Part shown: positions 1 to 9,096 of the stretch, piece by piece
Position numbering within the stretch: position 1 is the first letter of the stretch
Layout: each line of letters begins with the position of its first letter
Origin: an uncultured Draconibacterium sp.
Lineage (GTDB): Bacteria; Bacteroidota; Bacteroidia; Bacteroidales; Prolixibacteraceae
Reading direction: 5' to 3'
Length of the DNA stretch: 64,000 bases
Assembly (NCBI RefSeq): GCF_963677155.1
Contig: NZ_OY781884.1
Coordinates: 2,558,134-2,622,133 of the forward strand
Made by a program: the position numbers and the translations under genes
The notes under the pieces: generated by a model
The model's database searches: none
What the model was told of the DNA's origin: nothing
Seen by the model: only the letters and a program-made list of their open reading frames with translations

Positions 1-564
1 TTTGCGTTTTGGCTCGATGAAGGGGGACACAGGGCACGTTTTACACATGTGCGGATTAACAACCTGCATGCTGGCATGGCAGCCATAAAAAACACCTGGA
101 ATGAATATTACCCCAACCAGGAACCCGACTATTTTTTTATTGATGAAAAAATTGCTCAACAATATAAGGCAGAAACCATTTTAAGTCGTATCCTTTTTGT
201 TTTTTCAGCCATCGGGGTACTTATTAGTATTATCGGGATCAGTGCGTTGGCCTTGTTTATTTCGCAGCAACGAACCAAAGAAATTGGTATCCGAAAAGTA
301 AATGGTGCAACGGTTTCAGAAATATTGGGATTGTTGAATCAGAGTTTTGTAAAATGGGTGTTAATTGCATTTGTTATTGCTACTCCGCTTTCTTTTTATG
401 CCATGAGTAAGTGGCTTGAAAATTTTGCTTACAAAACCAATGTGAGCTGGTGGATTTTTACACTGGCTGGAATAATGGCTTTGGGTGTTGCATTATTTAC
501 CGTTAGCTGGCACAGCTGGCGTGCTGCAACACGTAACCCGGTTGAGGCACTCAGATATGAATAA
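1..564 (+). CDS. MacB/FtsX-family ABC transporter permease, C-terminal part (5' end outside window)
   Basis: The frame is open from base 1, so this is the C-terminal 187 residues of a larger gene; an internal GTG at 49 is not the real start. The visible part holds three hydrophobic segments (about residues 60-85, 115-135 and 145-165) and the cytoplasmic loop motif RTKEIGIRKVNGA that is typical of the FtsX/MacB permease domain. It ends in RNPVEALRYE. The last 100 residues are very similar to the C-terminus of the permease at 4280-6688, so the two are paralogues. By family these proteins work with a MacB/LolD-like ATPase in the inner membrane, exporting peptides or coupling to the periplasm; the substrate cannot be told. 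It lies 17 bp upstream of the next permease. Confidence 0.88.
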   Translation, partial: FAFWLDEGGHRARFTHVRINNLHAGMAAIKNTWNEYYPNQEPDYFFIDEKIAQQYKAETILSRILFVFSAIGVLISIIGISALALFISQQRTKEIGIRKVNGATVSEILGLLNQSFVKWVLIAFVIATPLSFYAMSKWLENFAYKTNVSWWIFTLAGIMALGVALFTVSWHSWRAATRNPVEALRYE

Positions 565-581
565 TAAAAGTTTAATAAAAT

Positions 582-2999
582 ATGTTTAGAAATTACCTGA
601 AAGTAGCACTTCGTAGCTTGTTGAAAAACAGGCTTTTCACTTTTATAAATATTACCGGTTTGGTAATTGGTATGGTGGTGGCCTTGCTCATTTTTAACTA
701 TGTAAGTTTCGAGCGCAGCTACGACTCGATGCATGAAAATGCAGATCGTATTTATCGTGTGGAAAGTAAATTCTACGAAGGCGAAACACTTACCGATGAT
801 TGGGCAACGGCATCGTTTGGTTATGCCAGTGCGATGAAAGAAAACATTCCCGGCATTCAGGATTATGTGCGAATTGCTATTAACAACACCGAGCAGATGG
901 TGAGTTACGAGGAAGAGAAATCGCGCGAGAATACCGTTGCTATTACCGAGCCTTCTTTCTTTTCCATTTTCTCGTTTAAACTGATTGATGGCGATGCGTC
1001 AACAGCCTTAAGCACTCCGAATAAAGTAGTTATTTCTCAACTGGCAGCACATAAGTTTTTCAAAAACGAAAATCCATTGGGTAAAATTTTAGAGTTCAGA
1101 ACACTGAATCAGACTTATGAATGCGAGGTAAGCGGTGTGCTTGAAGATATTCCGGCCAATAGCCATTTTAACTTCGATTATTTTATATCGTGGGATACAC
1201 AACCCGACTGGATTAAAAATTTCTGGTACCTGCACGAAACCTACTCGTATGTGCAGCTGGAACCCGGCATTTCGCCCGCAAGTATTGAAAACGCTTTTCC
1301 GGCTATGTCGGAAAGGTACAAAACTGCCGATGCGTTAAAAAATAAAACCTGGGCTATTGAATTACAACCGTTGACTGATATACACCTGACACCGCAAAAA
1401 CAATACGAACGCGAAGCCAAAGGAAATGCAAAGGCCGTAAAAGCCCTGGTTTTAATTGCGCTGGCTATTCTTCTCATCGCCTGGATCAACTATATTAATC
1501 TTACTACCTCCCGATCGCTGGAGCGTGCCCGGGAAGTGGGAGTGAGAAAGGTATCCGGGGCACAGAAAAAGCAACTGATCATTCAGTTTTTAATCGAATC
1601 AACTCTGGTAAATGTTGTTGCTCTGGCTATTTCAATTGGTTTGTTTCTGCTGTTCATCCCATCATTTAATTCGTTTATAGGTAAAAACATCGGCTTTTCA
1701 ATTTTATACATGCCGCGCTTTTGGGTGTTAATCACATTATTTCTTGTAACGGGCATAATACTTTCCGGACTGTATCCGTCGCTTGTGTTGTCGAATGTAA
1801 AACCCGCAATTATATTAAAAGGAAAATACCTGAACTCACAACGTGCTGGCGTGGTACGAAAAGGGTTGGTTGTTTTTCAGTTTGTGGCGTCGCTGGTTTT
1901 AATTTGCGGAACCCTGGTTGTTTATGCGCAGCTAAAATACATGCAGAATCAACCGCTGGGTATAAACATTGATAGAACATTAATCGTGAAATTTCCTGCA
2001 CAAACTTCCAATTTAATGGAGAAAGTGATGAGTTTTAAACGTCAGTTAAAAGATTTGCCCGATGTGAAAAATGTGACTATTTCAAACGCGGTTCCGGGAA
2101 TGGAGGTGGCCTTTTTTGCCTCCAATCGGTTGTATGAAGATGCTTCCAGGCAAAACCGCTTGTACGAAATGCAAACGGTTGACTACGATTTTATTGACAC
2201 TTACGGAATGAATATTCTGGAAGGAAGGGGCTTTGATAAAACATTCACTAACGATATAAAAAAGGTTATTCTGAACGAAGAAACGGTAAAACAGCTGGGG
2301 TTTGCAAATAATGCAGATGCCATTGATCAGAAAATTTTAATTGAAGGAGAATCAGAGCCTTACCAGGTAATTGGTGTGGTTGAAAATTACCATCAGCAAT
2401 CGCTGAATAAAGCATATACGCCGATAATGATGATCATGTATAACAGCATCGGGTGGCTATCACCAAAATATTTGTCTGTTAAAATATCGGGAGCCGACGT
2501 GGCTTCCGCTTCGGGAAAAGTAACCGGAATTTGGAATCAGTTCTTCCCCGAATCAACTTTCGATTATTTCTTTTCCGATCAGTTTTACGAAGCTCAGTAT
2601 ACACTTGACCGAAAGTTTGCTACCATTTTTGGGCTGTTTGCACTGATGGCCATTTTTATTGCGTGTTTGGGGTTGTGGGCACTGGCTCTGTTTGCCGGAT
2701 TAATCCGCAAAAAGGAAATGGGTGTTCGAAAAGCTTTGGGAGCATCAACGCCGAGTTTGTTTTATAACCTTTCAAGCGAGTTTATCTATCTAACATTGTA
2801 TTCGTCAATTTTAGGCATTCCTTTAGCCTTTTTTATAATGAATGAATGGCTGAAATCATATGCATTCAGAACCGAAATGAATTGGTGGTTTTTTGTTTTG
2901 CCAATTGTTGTGCTTGTGTTAATCGCTTCTTTAACCGTTAGTTATCAAACACTAAAAACAGCCCATTCGAGTGCGGTAGATAGTTTGAAGTATGAATAA
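582..2999 (+). CDS. MacB/FtsX-family ABC transporter permease
   Basis: 805 residues with the duplicated architecture of the Bacteroidota MacB-like permeases. There is an N-terminal transmembrane helix (about 19-41), a MacB periplasmic core domain (45-285), three helices (about 286-400) with the loop motif RAREVGVRKVSGA, then a second half with a helix (about 425-447), a second periplasmic domain, and three helices at the C-terminus with the loop motif RKKEMGVRKALGAS. No ATPase domain is fused, so it needs a separate ATP-binding subunit; the one at 3488 is the likely partner. It is co-directional with the partial permease upstream. The family is usually linked to export of antimicrobial peptides or to cell-envelope stress; the substrate is not known here. 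Confidence 0.9.
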   Translation: MFRNYLKVALRSLLKNRLFTFINITGLVIGMVVALLIFNYVSFERSYDSMHENADRIYRVESKFYEGETLTDDWATASFGYASAMKENIPGIQDYVRIAINNTEQMVSYEEEKSRENTVAITEPSFFSIFSFKLIDGDASTALSTPNKVVISQLAAHKFFKNENPLGKILEFRTLNQTYECEVSGVLEDIPANSHFNFDYFISWDTQPDWIKNFWYLHETYSYVQLEPGISPASIENAFPAMSERYKTADALKNKTWAIELQPLTDIHLTPQKQYEREAKGNAKAVKALVLIALAILLIAWINYINLTTSRSLERAREVGVRKVSGAQKKQLIIQFLIESTLVNVVALAISIGLFLLFIPSFNSFIGKNIGFSILYMPRFWVLITLFLVTGIILSGLYPSLVLSNVKPAIILKGKYLNSQRAGVVRKGLVVFQFVASLVLICGTLVVYAQLKYMQNQPLGINIDRTLIVKFPAQTSNLMEKVMSFKRQLKDLPDVKNVTISNAVPGMEVAFFASNRLYEDASRQNRLYEMQTVDYDFIDTYGMNILEGRGFDKTFTNDIKKVILNEETVKQLGFANNADAIDQKILIEGESEPYQVIGVVENYHQQSLNKAYTPIMMIMYNSIGWLSPKYLSVKISGADVASASGKVTGIWNQFFPESTFDYFFSDQFYEAQYTLDRKFATIFGLFALMAIFIACLGLWALALFAGLIRKKEMGVRKALGASTPSLFYNLSSEFIYLTLYSSILGIPLAFFIMNEWLKSYAFRTEMNWWFFVLPIVVLVLIASLTVSYQTLKTAHSSAVDSLKYE

Positions 3000-3001
3000 A
3001 G

Positions 3002-3470
3002 TGTCGGAATCAGGATGTGTTGGATTTAAGGATGAACAAGATTAAGAAAAGGAAAATGACAGAGATAAATGATGACTTAACATATAAGATTATTGGTTGC
3101 GCTATGAAGGTTCACAATACTTTAGGAAATGGATTTCAGGAAGTAATTTATCAAAGGTGTTTGGCAATTGAGTTCGATAACGCAGGAATTGCTTTTAAGC
3201 GAGAACAAGAAATGCCCATTTATTACGAAGGTTTCGAAGTTGGTAAACACCGAGCAGATTTTATAATTGAAGAAAAAGTAATGGTTGAATTAAAAGCAAT
3301 CATTAACCTGGAGGACGTGCATCTTGCACAAGGTTTAAACTACTTAACAGCATACAATTTAGAAACGGGTTTGCTAATTAATTTTGGCTCTACCAGCCTG
3401 CAAACCAAACGACTGTGCAAAAAACATTAATCCTGAAAATCTTTAAATTTTGATGATCAGGATTCAGACA
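3002..3470. mobile_element. Putative GxxExxY cassette bounded by 44-bp imperfect inverted repeats
   Basis: Bases 3002-3045 and the reverse complement of 3427-3470 are both 44 long and match at 29 of 44 positions without gaps. The outermost blocks (TGTC, GAATC, GAT) and the inner blocks (ATTTAA, GATTAA) are conserved. The pair encloses only the GxxExxY gene, which lies inside an ABC transporter cluster. This looks like a small inserted cassette. No transposase is present and no target-site duplication was established, so the mobility is inference. Confidence 0.55.
3056..3430 (+). CDS. GxxExxY protein
   Basis: 124 residues from the ATG at 3056; the frame extends upstream to 3017, but that part lies in the left inverted repeat and looks non-protein-like. 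The family signature GFQEVIY (GxxExxY) is near residue 26. It is followed by IAFKREQEMPIYYEG, then HRADFIIEEKVMVELKA, which looks like the D-(E/D)xK core of a PD-(D/E)XK nuclease-type fold. The biochemical function of the family is not established. It stands between a permease gene and the ATPase gene of the same transporter cluster and has no obvious functional link to them. Inverted repeats at both sides suggest it arrived as a unit. Confidence 0.85.
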   Translation: MTEINDDLTYKIIGCAMKVHNTLGNGFQEVIYQRCLAIEFDNAGIAFKREQEMPIYYEGFEVGKHRADFIIEEKVMVELKAIINLEDVHLAQGLNYLTAYNLETGLLINFGSTSLQTKRLCKKH

Positions 3471-3487
3471 ATAAATAAGCTATTTTT

Positions 3488-4156
3488 ATGATACAATTAA
3501 AAAACATCGACAAATATTACGACGCAAAATTTCAACGTACATTTGTGCTAAAAGGAGTAAACCTTGATATTAAACAAGGCGAATTTGTTTCAATAATGGG
3601 GCCCAGTGGAGCAGGTAAATCAACATTGCTGAATATTATTGGTTTTCTGGATGAACCAAACGAAGGCGAGTATTTATTCCTCGATCAGCCAGCCAATAAG
3701 TTAAAGGAAAAGCAAAAAGTACAATATCACCGCAGTCATATCGGGTTTATCTTTCAGGCTTTTCACCTGATTGAGGAAATGAATGTATACGAAAACATTG
3801 AAACGCCCTTGGTATATCGCGGCGTGAAGGGAAAAGAGCGCAAAGCAATGGTTGCCGACATGCTCGACCGATTTAGTATTGTGGCCAAAAAGGATCTGTT
3901 CCCAAGTCAGTTATCGGGTGGTCAACAGCAATTGGTCGCTATTGCACGAGCCATTGTTGGTAGTCCGAAACTTCTGTTGGCCGACGAACCTACCGGGAAC
4001 CTGCACAGCGAGCAAGGCCAAATGATTATGGAACTCCTGAAAAAACTGAACGATGAGGGAATGACGATTATTCAGGTTACGCACTCTGAGGAAAATGCAA
4101 AATACGGAAACCGTATTGTTCGTTTAAAAGATGGTTATTTGAAAGAAGACGAATAG
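3488..4156 (+). CDS. ABC transporter ATP-binding protein (MacB/LolD type)
   Basis: 222 residues, the normal length for a stand-alone LolD/MacB-type ATPase. Walker A is GPSGAGKST (about residue 38), the Q-loop region is IGFIFQAFHL, the signature is LSGGQQQ, Walker B is LLLADEPTGNL, and the switch histidine is in VTHSEE. The signature has a second Q (LSGGQQQLVAIARA) as in the MacB/LolD group. It is the only ATPase in the cluster and presumably energises the permeases at 1-564, 582-2999 and 4280-6688. The GxxExxY cassette separates it from the upstream permease. Confidence 0.93.
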   Translation: MIQLKNIDKYYDAKFQRTFVLKGVNLDIKQGEFVSIMGPSGAGKSTLLNIIGFLDEPNEGEYLFLDQPANKLKEKQKVQYHRSHIGFIFQAFHLIEEMNVYENIETPLVYRGVKGKERKAMVADMLDRFSIVAKKDLFPSQLSGGQQQLVAIARAIVGSPKLLLADEPTGNLHSEQGQMIMELLKKLNDEGMTIIQVTHSEENAKYGNRIVRLKDGYLKEDE

Positions 4157-4279
4157 GGATTGGAAGTTTTGGAATCTCTTTTTAGAACGGGCAAAATGAA
4201 CCTTTTTAAAAGTGCGTGTATATCAACTAAATTAGTTGGATAATGTAGCACTTGCCTTTAAACTTTAATTTTGCTTTTT

Positions 4280-6688
4280 ATGATTCCAAAAGTCGTATTT
4301 CGAAACTTGCTTAAGCATCCTTTTTTAAACCTGGTAAAAATAGTCGGGCTTGGTCTGGCCTTAGTCGGGATAATATTTATTGCACTGTTTCTGAAAAATG
4401 AGCTGACCTACGATTCGTATTATCAGAAATCAGCCCGCACTTATCGTTACACGATTACAGATCCCGACTTTTTTAGCGGAAAGCATTTTGCTCGTATTAT
4501 CAATCCTGGGTATATTCATGAAATGAGCGATGCGCTGCCTGAGGTGGACGAATTTGTTCGCTTACGTCCGGTGCGTGGCGGTTTAATGAAATACGATCAG
4601 CGGTACTACAAAGTGGAGCAGGCTTTTGAATGCGACAGTACCTTTTTCAATGTTTTTGATGCTAAAATGTTGATTGGCAATAAAGAAACTGTGCTTGAAA
4701 ATCCGGCATCGATGGTAGTCTCTCAACGTTTTGCTCAAAAGGTTTTTGGGAATAAAAATCCGGTGGGCGAGGTGCTTACCTTGCCATCCGGGCAGTATTA
4801 CGGCGAAGACCAGGATTTTACCATTGCAGGAGTAATGGATGATTTTCCGGCAAACAGTCACTTTCATCCCGATTTTGTGGCTACTCCGCTGACTGATCAG
4901 TTTACTTACGGCTGGGCCTGGACTTATCTGGTTTTAAACGAAAATACTTCGGTTGAAAATGTAAAAGCAGGAATTTATACTTACCTGAAAAATAATCGCG
5001 AAACGAATCCGGAGGAAATGGACACCGAGGTGCATTTGCAAAGGATTTCCGATATTCATTTAAACTCGCATAAACTCCGTGAGATTGAAGAAAACAGTAA
5101 CATCCGAAACGTTTATGTACTGGCCATTGCGGCTTTTATTTTACTGCTTATTTCAATTAGTAATTATGCCAATCTGAATATTGGTATGGCCGGTTTCAGC
5201 GCAAAATATCTGTTTATAAACAAGCTGCTTGGCTCATCAAAAAGTACAGTGGTGAAGTACTTCTTATTCGAGGGGATTTGTATTCTTGGGGCAACTTTAT
5301 TTTCTTCTATTTTGTTGTCGGTACCGGTTACTATCGGGATTATTCGTTTCTATCAACTAAATTTGGTGGCAGGTAATTTCTCGATAATTATTCTTTTGGT
5401 TTTGTTATTCAGTTTATTAACGCTGTTATTTGGAATGATTCCGGTTCTTAAATCAGTATTCTCATCTATTCGTTTGGGCGGAAAACGAGGATCTGCCGTG
5501 GCGCTGCATCGAAATGGTGTCAGCCGTGTTTTAATCGTTTTTCAATATGCTTTTTCCATTGCGTTAATCATCACTGTAATTGTTATTTCGCGGCAAACCA
5601 ACTACGCACTAAAAAACAGTATGGGTGTTCAGCAAGACAATGTGATTTGTTTCGAATCGGTTCATGCCAGTATTCAGCAAAAGTTTGGCGTGCTTAAAGA
5701 GGAATTGCTGCAGTACAACAGCATCGAGTCGGTTTCTGCCATGTTGGAACCTCCGGGCGGTGAGGCAAACGATATGTTTCCGTTTGAAATGGAAGGTTAC
5801 GAATCTGAAGATCCTGAACAGAACTCTGATGGCATTGGTATTTTCCCCTGCGATTATTCGTTTGCATCGATATTCAACCTGCAGTTTTTGGCTGGGACCA
5901 ACTTCTCGGAAAACAATAAAGACAACGAAGGTTCGGGCGAATACATCATCAATAAAGCTGCTATGAAACGTCTGCATTATTCTACGCCGGATGAAATTGT
6001 TGGAAAAGATTTTAGGTTGATTTTTTCCACTCCGGGATCGGGAATTACCATTCCAAAAGGGAAAATTATTGGCGTGGTTGAAGACTTTCATCTATCAAGT
6101 TTACGAAAGCAGGTAGAGCCACTGGTGCTTTTTAAACGCGATAAATTGTGGCTTCTAAACTTTGTGGTTTCATTTAAACCCGGAATGAGAGATGAGGCAC
6201 TGGCCGATATGAAAAAGGTATGGAGTGATCTGTTTCCCGAATATCCGTTTCAGTACGAACACGTTGATGCCATGTATAAACGTGTGTACAAAGCCGAGCT
6301 GTTGCAGGCACGTTTGCTTTCGGTTTTTACGCTTGTTGCCTTGTTTATTTGCTCCATGGGATTGTTTGGCCTGGCGCTTATTATTACACAAACCCGAACC
6401 AAAGAAATTGGTGTGCGAAAAGTTAATGGAGCACGTGTTTCCGAGATATTGACGTTGCTGAACAAAGATTATATCAAATGGGTAGCATTGGCCTTTTTAA
6501 TTGCTTGTCCGGCGGCATGGTATGCCATGGATAAGTGGCTTGGGAATTTTGCCTACAAAACCAACTTAAGTTGGTGGATTTTTGTGGTAGCCGGAGTGTT
6601 GGCATTGGGAATCGCCTTGTTTACAGTAAGTTTTCAATCGTATAGGGCGGCCATTCGAAATCCGGTAGAAGCTTTGCGTTATGAATAA
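4280..6688 (+). CDS. MacB/FtsX-family ABC transporter permease
   Basis: 802 residues from the ATG at 4280; a TTG nine bases earlier is in frame but less likely. The layout matches the permease at 582: an N-terminal helix (about 15-40), a MacB core periplasmic domain, central helices around 275-395, a second periplasmic domain, and three C-terminal helices with the loop TRTKEIGVRKVNGARVSEIL. The C-terminal 100 residues are close to those of the truncated gene at 1-564, which points to duplication within the cluster. A TAATTTTG box (4266-4273) sits so close to the ATG that the transcript could be nearly leaderless, but no well-spaced TTG box is present. Confidence 0.9.
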   Translation: MIPKVVFRNLLKHPFLNLVKIVGLGLALVGIIFIALFLKNELTYDSYYQKSARTYRYTITDPDFFSGKHFARIINPGYIHEMSDALPEVDEFVRLRPVRGGLMKYDQRYYKVEQAFECDSTFFNVFDAKMLIGNKETVLENPASMVVSQRFAQKVFGNKNPVGEVLTLPSGQYYGEDQDFTIAGVMDDFPANSHFHPDFVATPLTDQFTYGWAWTYLVLNENTSVENVKAGIYTYLKNNRETNPEEMDTEVHLQRISDIHLNSHKLREIEENSNIRNVYVLAIAAFILLLISISNYANLNIGMAGFSAKYLFINKLLGSSKSTVVKYFLFEGICILGATLFSSILLSVPVTIGIIRFYQLNLVAGNFSIIILLVLLFSLLTLLFGMIPVLKSVFSSIRLGGKRGSAVALHRNGVSRVLIVFQYAFSIALIITVIVISRQTNYALKNSMGVQQDNVICFESVHASIQQKFGVLKEELLQYNSIESVSAMLEPPGGEANDMFPFEMEGYESEDPEQNSDGIGIFPCDYSFASIFNLQFLAGTNFSENNKDNEGSGEYIINKAAMKRLHYSTPDEIVGKDFRLIFSTPGSGITIPKGKIIGVVEDFHLSSLRKQVEPLVLFKRDKLWLLNFVVSFKPGMRDEALADMKKVWSDLFPEYPFQYEHVDAMYKRVYKAELLQARLLSVFTLVALFICSMGLFGLALIITQTRTKEIGVRKVNGARVSEILTLLNKDYIKWVALAFLIACPAAWYAMDKWLGNFAYKTNLSWWIFVVAGVLALGIALFTVSFQSYRAAIRNPVEALRYE

Positions 6689-6710
6689 CTAAGGCAGAAT
6701 GCGGAAATGT

Positions 6711-7871
6711 TTAATACAATTTGGAACTGTTTTTTTCGCGGAATTTTCCAGGAGTTGTTCCTTCAATTTCTTTAAATACCCGCGAAAATGATGCAACGGA
6801 GCCGAAGCCGGCTTGCTGGGCAATATAGTCCATCGTGAATTTGTTGTTTTCATGGGAAAGCAACAGTTGTTTAGCATCTTCCACCCGGTATTTGTTTACA
6901 AACTCGTTAAAATTCATTTCAAATTCGTCGTTAATCAATTTCGAAATGTAGGTGCGGTTGGTAAGCAGCGATTCACAAACAGTACTTATCCTCAGGTTGT
7001 TAACCTGGTAGATTTTATCGTGTTCGAATAGTCTTAAAAGACGTGTTTTTAAGTCATTTTCAGAGGATTCCGGAGTTTTTTTATTCGCATTGTTTTCCTC
7101 TGGTTCGTAGAGCCGTTCAAAAACCTCACGTTGCATGTTTCCTTTGTAACCGATAAGAAAAAAGAGTGTGGTAAAAAAAGCGGAAGGAATAATAAGCGAA
7201 AGGTTATGGTGTACAAAATAACTTCTGCCCAGTAATGCAAAAATTATGGCTGCCAGTGAAACGACAAAAGCAATATATCCTAAATTTTTTATCCAATTAA
7301 TCTTCTTTCCTTCCGTATTCGAAAAGTAGTTGTTAATTACTTTTTCGTGTTTGTTTGAAATGCGAATAAGTAGAACCAGGTATATTATTGTTTGAAGAAT
7401 AAGCGCTATTCGGCTTAACAGAAAATTCCAACCTCTAAGTCCGGGCAGAGTATCAATACTTATTTCTTTCAGGTTTGTTTCTACAAGAATATGTTTGACA
7501 TAAAAAATGCGTTCCTCGGGTGTAAGTATTAGCGTTAAAATTAAAGTAGATAATCCAAAGAAAATGCCTGGCAAGAAATGAAGCAGATGTTGTGGAAATT
7601 TAAGCCGGATGGTCGTTAATTGTAGTATGTAGGTGTAAAAAAGAGGGTAAAGTGACAATGCTACACCTAAGTAGATGCTTTCGAAAAAAGCATAAAAGTG
7701 GTCGAATCGTGAGAAAAAAATGGCATGAGAAACATATAATAAGCATGCAAAAAGTAAAAAAACACCAAGTGTCCAGCGAGGAAGGTTAGCCGATTTTTTT
7801 TGCAATACAAAGTTTAAGCCCCAAAAAAGGGTGACATAAACAGGAGATAATAATGCGATGGTTTGTATCAT
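6711..7871 (-). CDS. Membrane-anchored AraC-family transcriptional regulator
   Basis: 386 residues. The first 230 contain about seven hydrophobic segments, resembling a 7TM sensory module. The C-terminal 110 residues form an AraC/XylS double helix-turn-helix (LRISTVCESLLTNRTYISKLINDEF for the first HTH; MDYIAQQAGFGSVASFSRVFKEIEGTTPGKFR for the second). Such proteins are common in Bacteroidota and are thought to read a signal at the membrane and bind DNA directly. It converges on the ABC permease gene with a 22-bp gap, so a link to that cluster is possible but not shown. Confidence 0.88.
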   Translation of the reverse strand: MIQTIALLSPVYVTLFWGLNFVLQKKSANLPRWTLGVFLLFACLLYVSHAIFFSRFDHFYAFFESIYLGVALSLYPLFYTYILQLTTIRLKFPQHLLHFLPGIFFGLSTLILTLILTPEERIFYVKHILVETNLKEISIDTLPGLRGWNFLLSRIALILQTIIYLVLLIRISNKHEKVINNYFSNTEGKKINWIKNLGYIAFVVSLAAIIFALLGRSYFVHHNLSLIIPSAFFTTLFFLIGYKGNMQREVFERLYEPEENNANKKTPESSENDLKTRLLRLFEHDKIYQVNNLRISTVCESLLTNRTYISKLINDEFEMNFNEFVNKYRVEDAKQLLLSHENNKFTMDYIAQQAGFGSVASFSRVFKEIEGTTPGKFREKNSSKLY

Positions 7872-7908
7872 TATTAAATTGTAATAAAATGGCTTGAGTG
7901 TAAAATTA

Positions 7909-7940
7909 CAAATTTATGTTACATATGATAATTTTTACAA
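7909..7940 (-). promoter_or_regulatory. Bacteroidota-type promoter of the AraC-family gene
   Basis: Read on the minus strand, TTG (7940-7938) is followed after 21 bp by TAAATTTG (7916-7909), which fits the TTG/TAnnTTTG consensus. The box lies about 38 bases upstream of the start codon at 7871. The rest of the 7872-8166 gap is AT-rich and otherwise featureless up to the terminator. Confidence 0.55.
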
Positions 7941-8115
7941 TGTGGGGTTTGCTTTTTACGATTTGCAGATACTATTAAAAACGATAAACCGATCTTTACA
8001 AAACGTTTTGCTGATAGACAATTATTAACAGATAATAATATTTGGCAGTTCTTCAGTAGTATTTAAATTATTGCATACTGTCATCCCCTCCCAATGATGA
8101 AAATTAAATGCAAAG

Positions 8116-8147
8116 AAAGGTGGTTTATATAAACCACCTTTTTTATT
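8116..8147. terminator. Intrinsic terminator, bidirectional
   Basis: A perfect 26-bp palindrome (8116-8141, core AAAGGTGGTTT / AAACCACCTTT) is followed by a T-run on the plus strand and has T-rich sequence on the minus side. It lies 25 bases past the stop of the minus-strand gene 8167-9096 and probably ends that transcript. Confidence 0.75.
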
Positions 8148-8166
8148 TGTCGGTAAATTGAGAATG

Positions 8167-9096
8167 CTAAACTTCAAAAGAATCGGCTTTCCGGTACGCT
8201 TCAATAAAAGCTATTTCGCCTTCTAATCCGGGAATACTTTTACCATGTTCGGCGCAAATTGTTCCGTTATAGCCTTTATTGTATATGTGCTTAAAAATAT
8301 TGACAAAGTTAATTTCTCCGGTTCCGGGTTCTTTACGTCCGGGGTTGTCGCCACAATGAAAAGCGCCAATATAATCCCAGCAGATATCCATATTCATAAT
8401 GAGGTTGCCCTCGGTAATTTGCTGATGATACAGATCGTCAACAATTTTGCAGCTTGGATGATCAACGGCTACGCATATCATTTTTGCCTGCGCCATTTTG
8501 GTAAGGAATAATTTGGGGTGGTCAACCTGATGATTCAGTGGTTCCATAACTAAATCCAGTCCGCTTTTTCCGGCAACATCGCAACAAGCACGCATATGGT
8601 TGATTACATTAATGGTTTGATAATCCCAATCCATTTTTTCGTCGTATATGCCGAATGTTATCAACCCTGTTTTTGCACCTGTTCTTTTTTGTACATTAAG
8701 TGCTTCTTCGGTTTTAGCTACCAACATTTTTGTTACCTCGGGATCGTCAGTAACACCGTATTTTGCACCATGATCGGCATAAACGATAAACGGGCCAATA
8801 TCGAGTCCAAGTCGTGCTGCTTCGTTGCCAATTTTTTCTTGCATTTCTGCTGGTTTCCACATCAGGCCATTGTCAAAAAATGCAGTGAAACCCTGATCGG
8901 CAATAAACTTCAGGTTTTCAATCGGATCTTTTCCGGCATGTTCGCGAAATGTTTCAAGTCCCGGTGCATATTTCAACTTAAACTTAGCCGAATTTGACAC
9001 TTTCGAATCGGAAACTGAAGCTCCTGCAATACTTGAAATTCCACTGAAAGCTAGTGTGCCTGCTGCTGCGTTACGAATAAAATTTCTTCTTTCCAT
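8167..9096 (-). CDS. Tat-exported TIM-barrel sugar isomerase/epimerase-like protein
   Basis: 309 residues. The N-terminus MERRNFIRNAAAGTLAFSG is a twin-arginine-type signal (RR followed by a hydrophobic stretch and A-rich cleavage region). The mature part is a xylose isomerase-like TIM barrel of the hydroxypyruvate isomerase/AP-endonuclease-2 superfamily. Candidate metal or active-site motifs are VMEPLNHQVDHP, IVDDLYHQQ, FHCGDNPGRKEPGTGEINF and the C-terminal CAEHG; the order E...D...H...E is as expected for the fold. HCGDNPGR..PGTGEI is close to hydroxypyruvate isomerases (HVADVPGR..PGTGEINY). The substrate is not known; in this phylum such exported proteins often accompany sugar catabolism. 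It stands alone. Confidence 0.82.
   Translation of the reverse strand: MERRNFIRNAAAGTLAFSGISSIAGASVSDSKVSNSAKFKLKYAPGLETFREHAGKDPIENLKFIADQGFTAFFDNGLMWKPAEMQEKIGNEAARLGLDIGPFIVYADHGAKYGVTDDPEVTKMLVAKTEEALNVQKRTGAKTGLITFGIYDEKMDWDYQTINVINHMRACCDVAGKSGLDLVMEPLNHQVDHPKLFLTKMAQAKMICVAVDHPSCKIVDDLYHQQITEGNLIMNMDICWDYIGAFHCGDNPGRKEPGTGEINFVNIFKHIYNKGYNGTICAEHGKSIPGLEGEIAFIEAYRKADSFEV

Noticed and set aside
4266-4273. TAATTTTG box as a separate promoter for the third permease
   Set aside because: It fits the -7 box, but the nearest TTG sequences are at the wrong spacing (12 or 27 bp), so the promoter is not firm enough to list.
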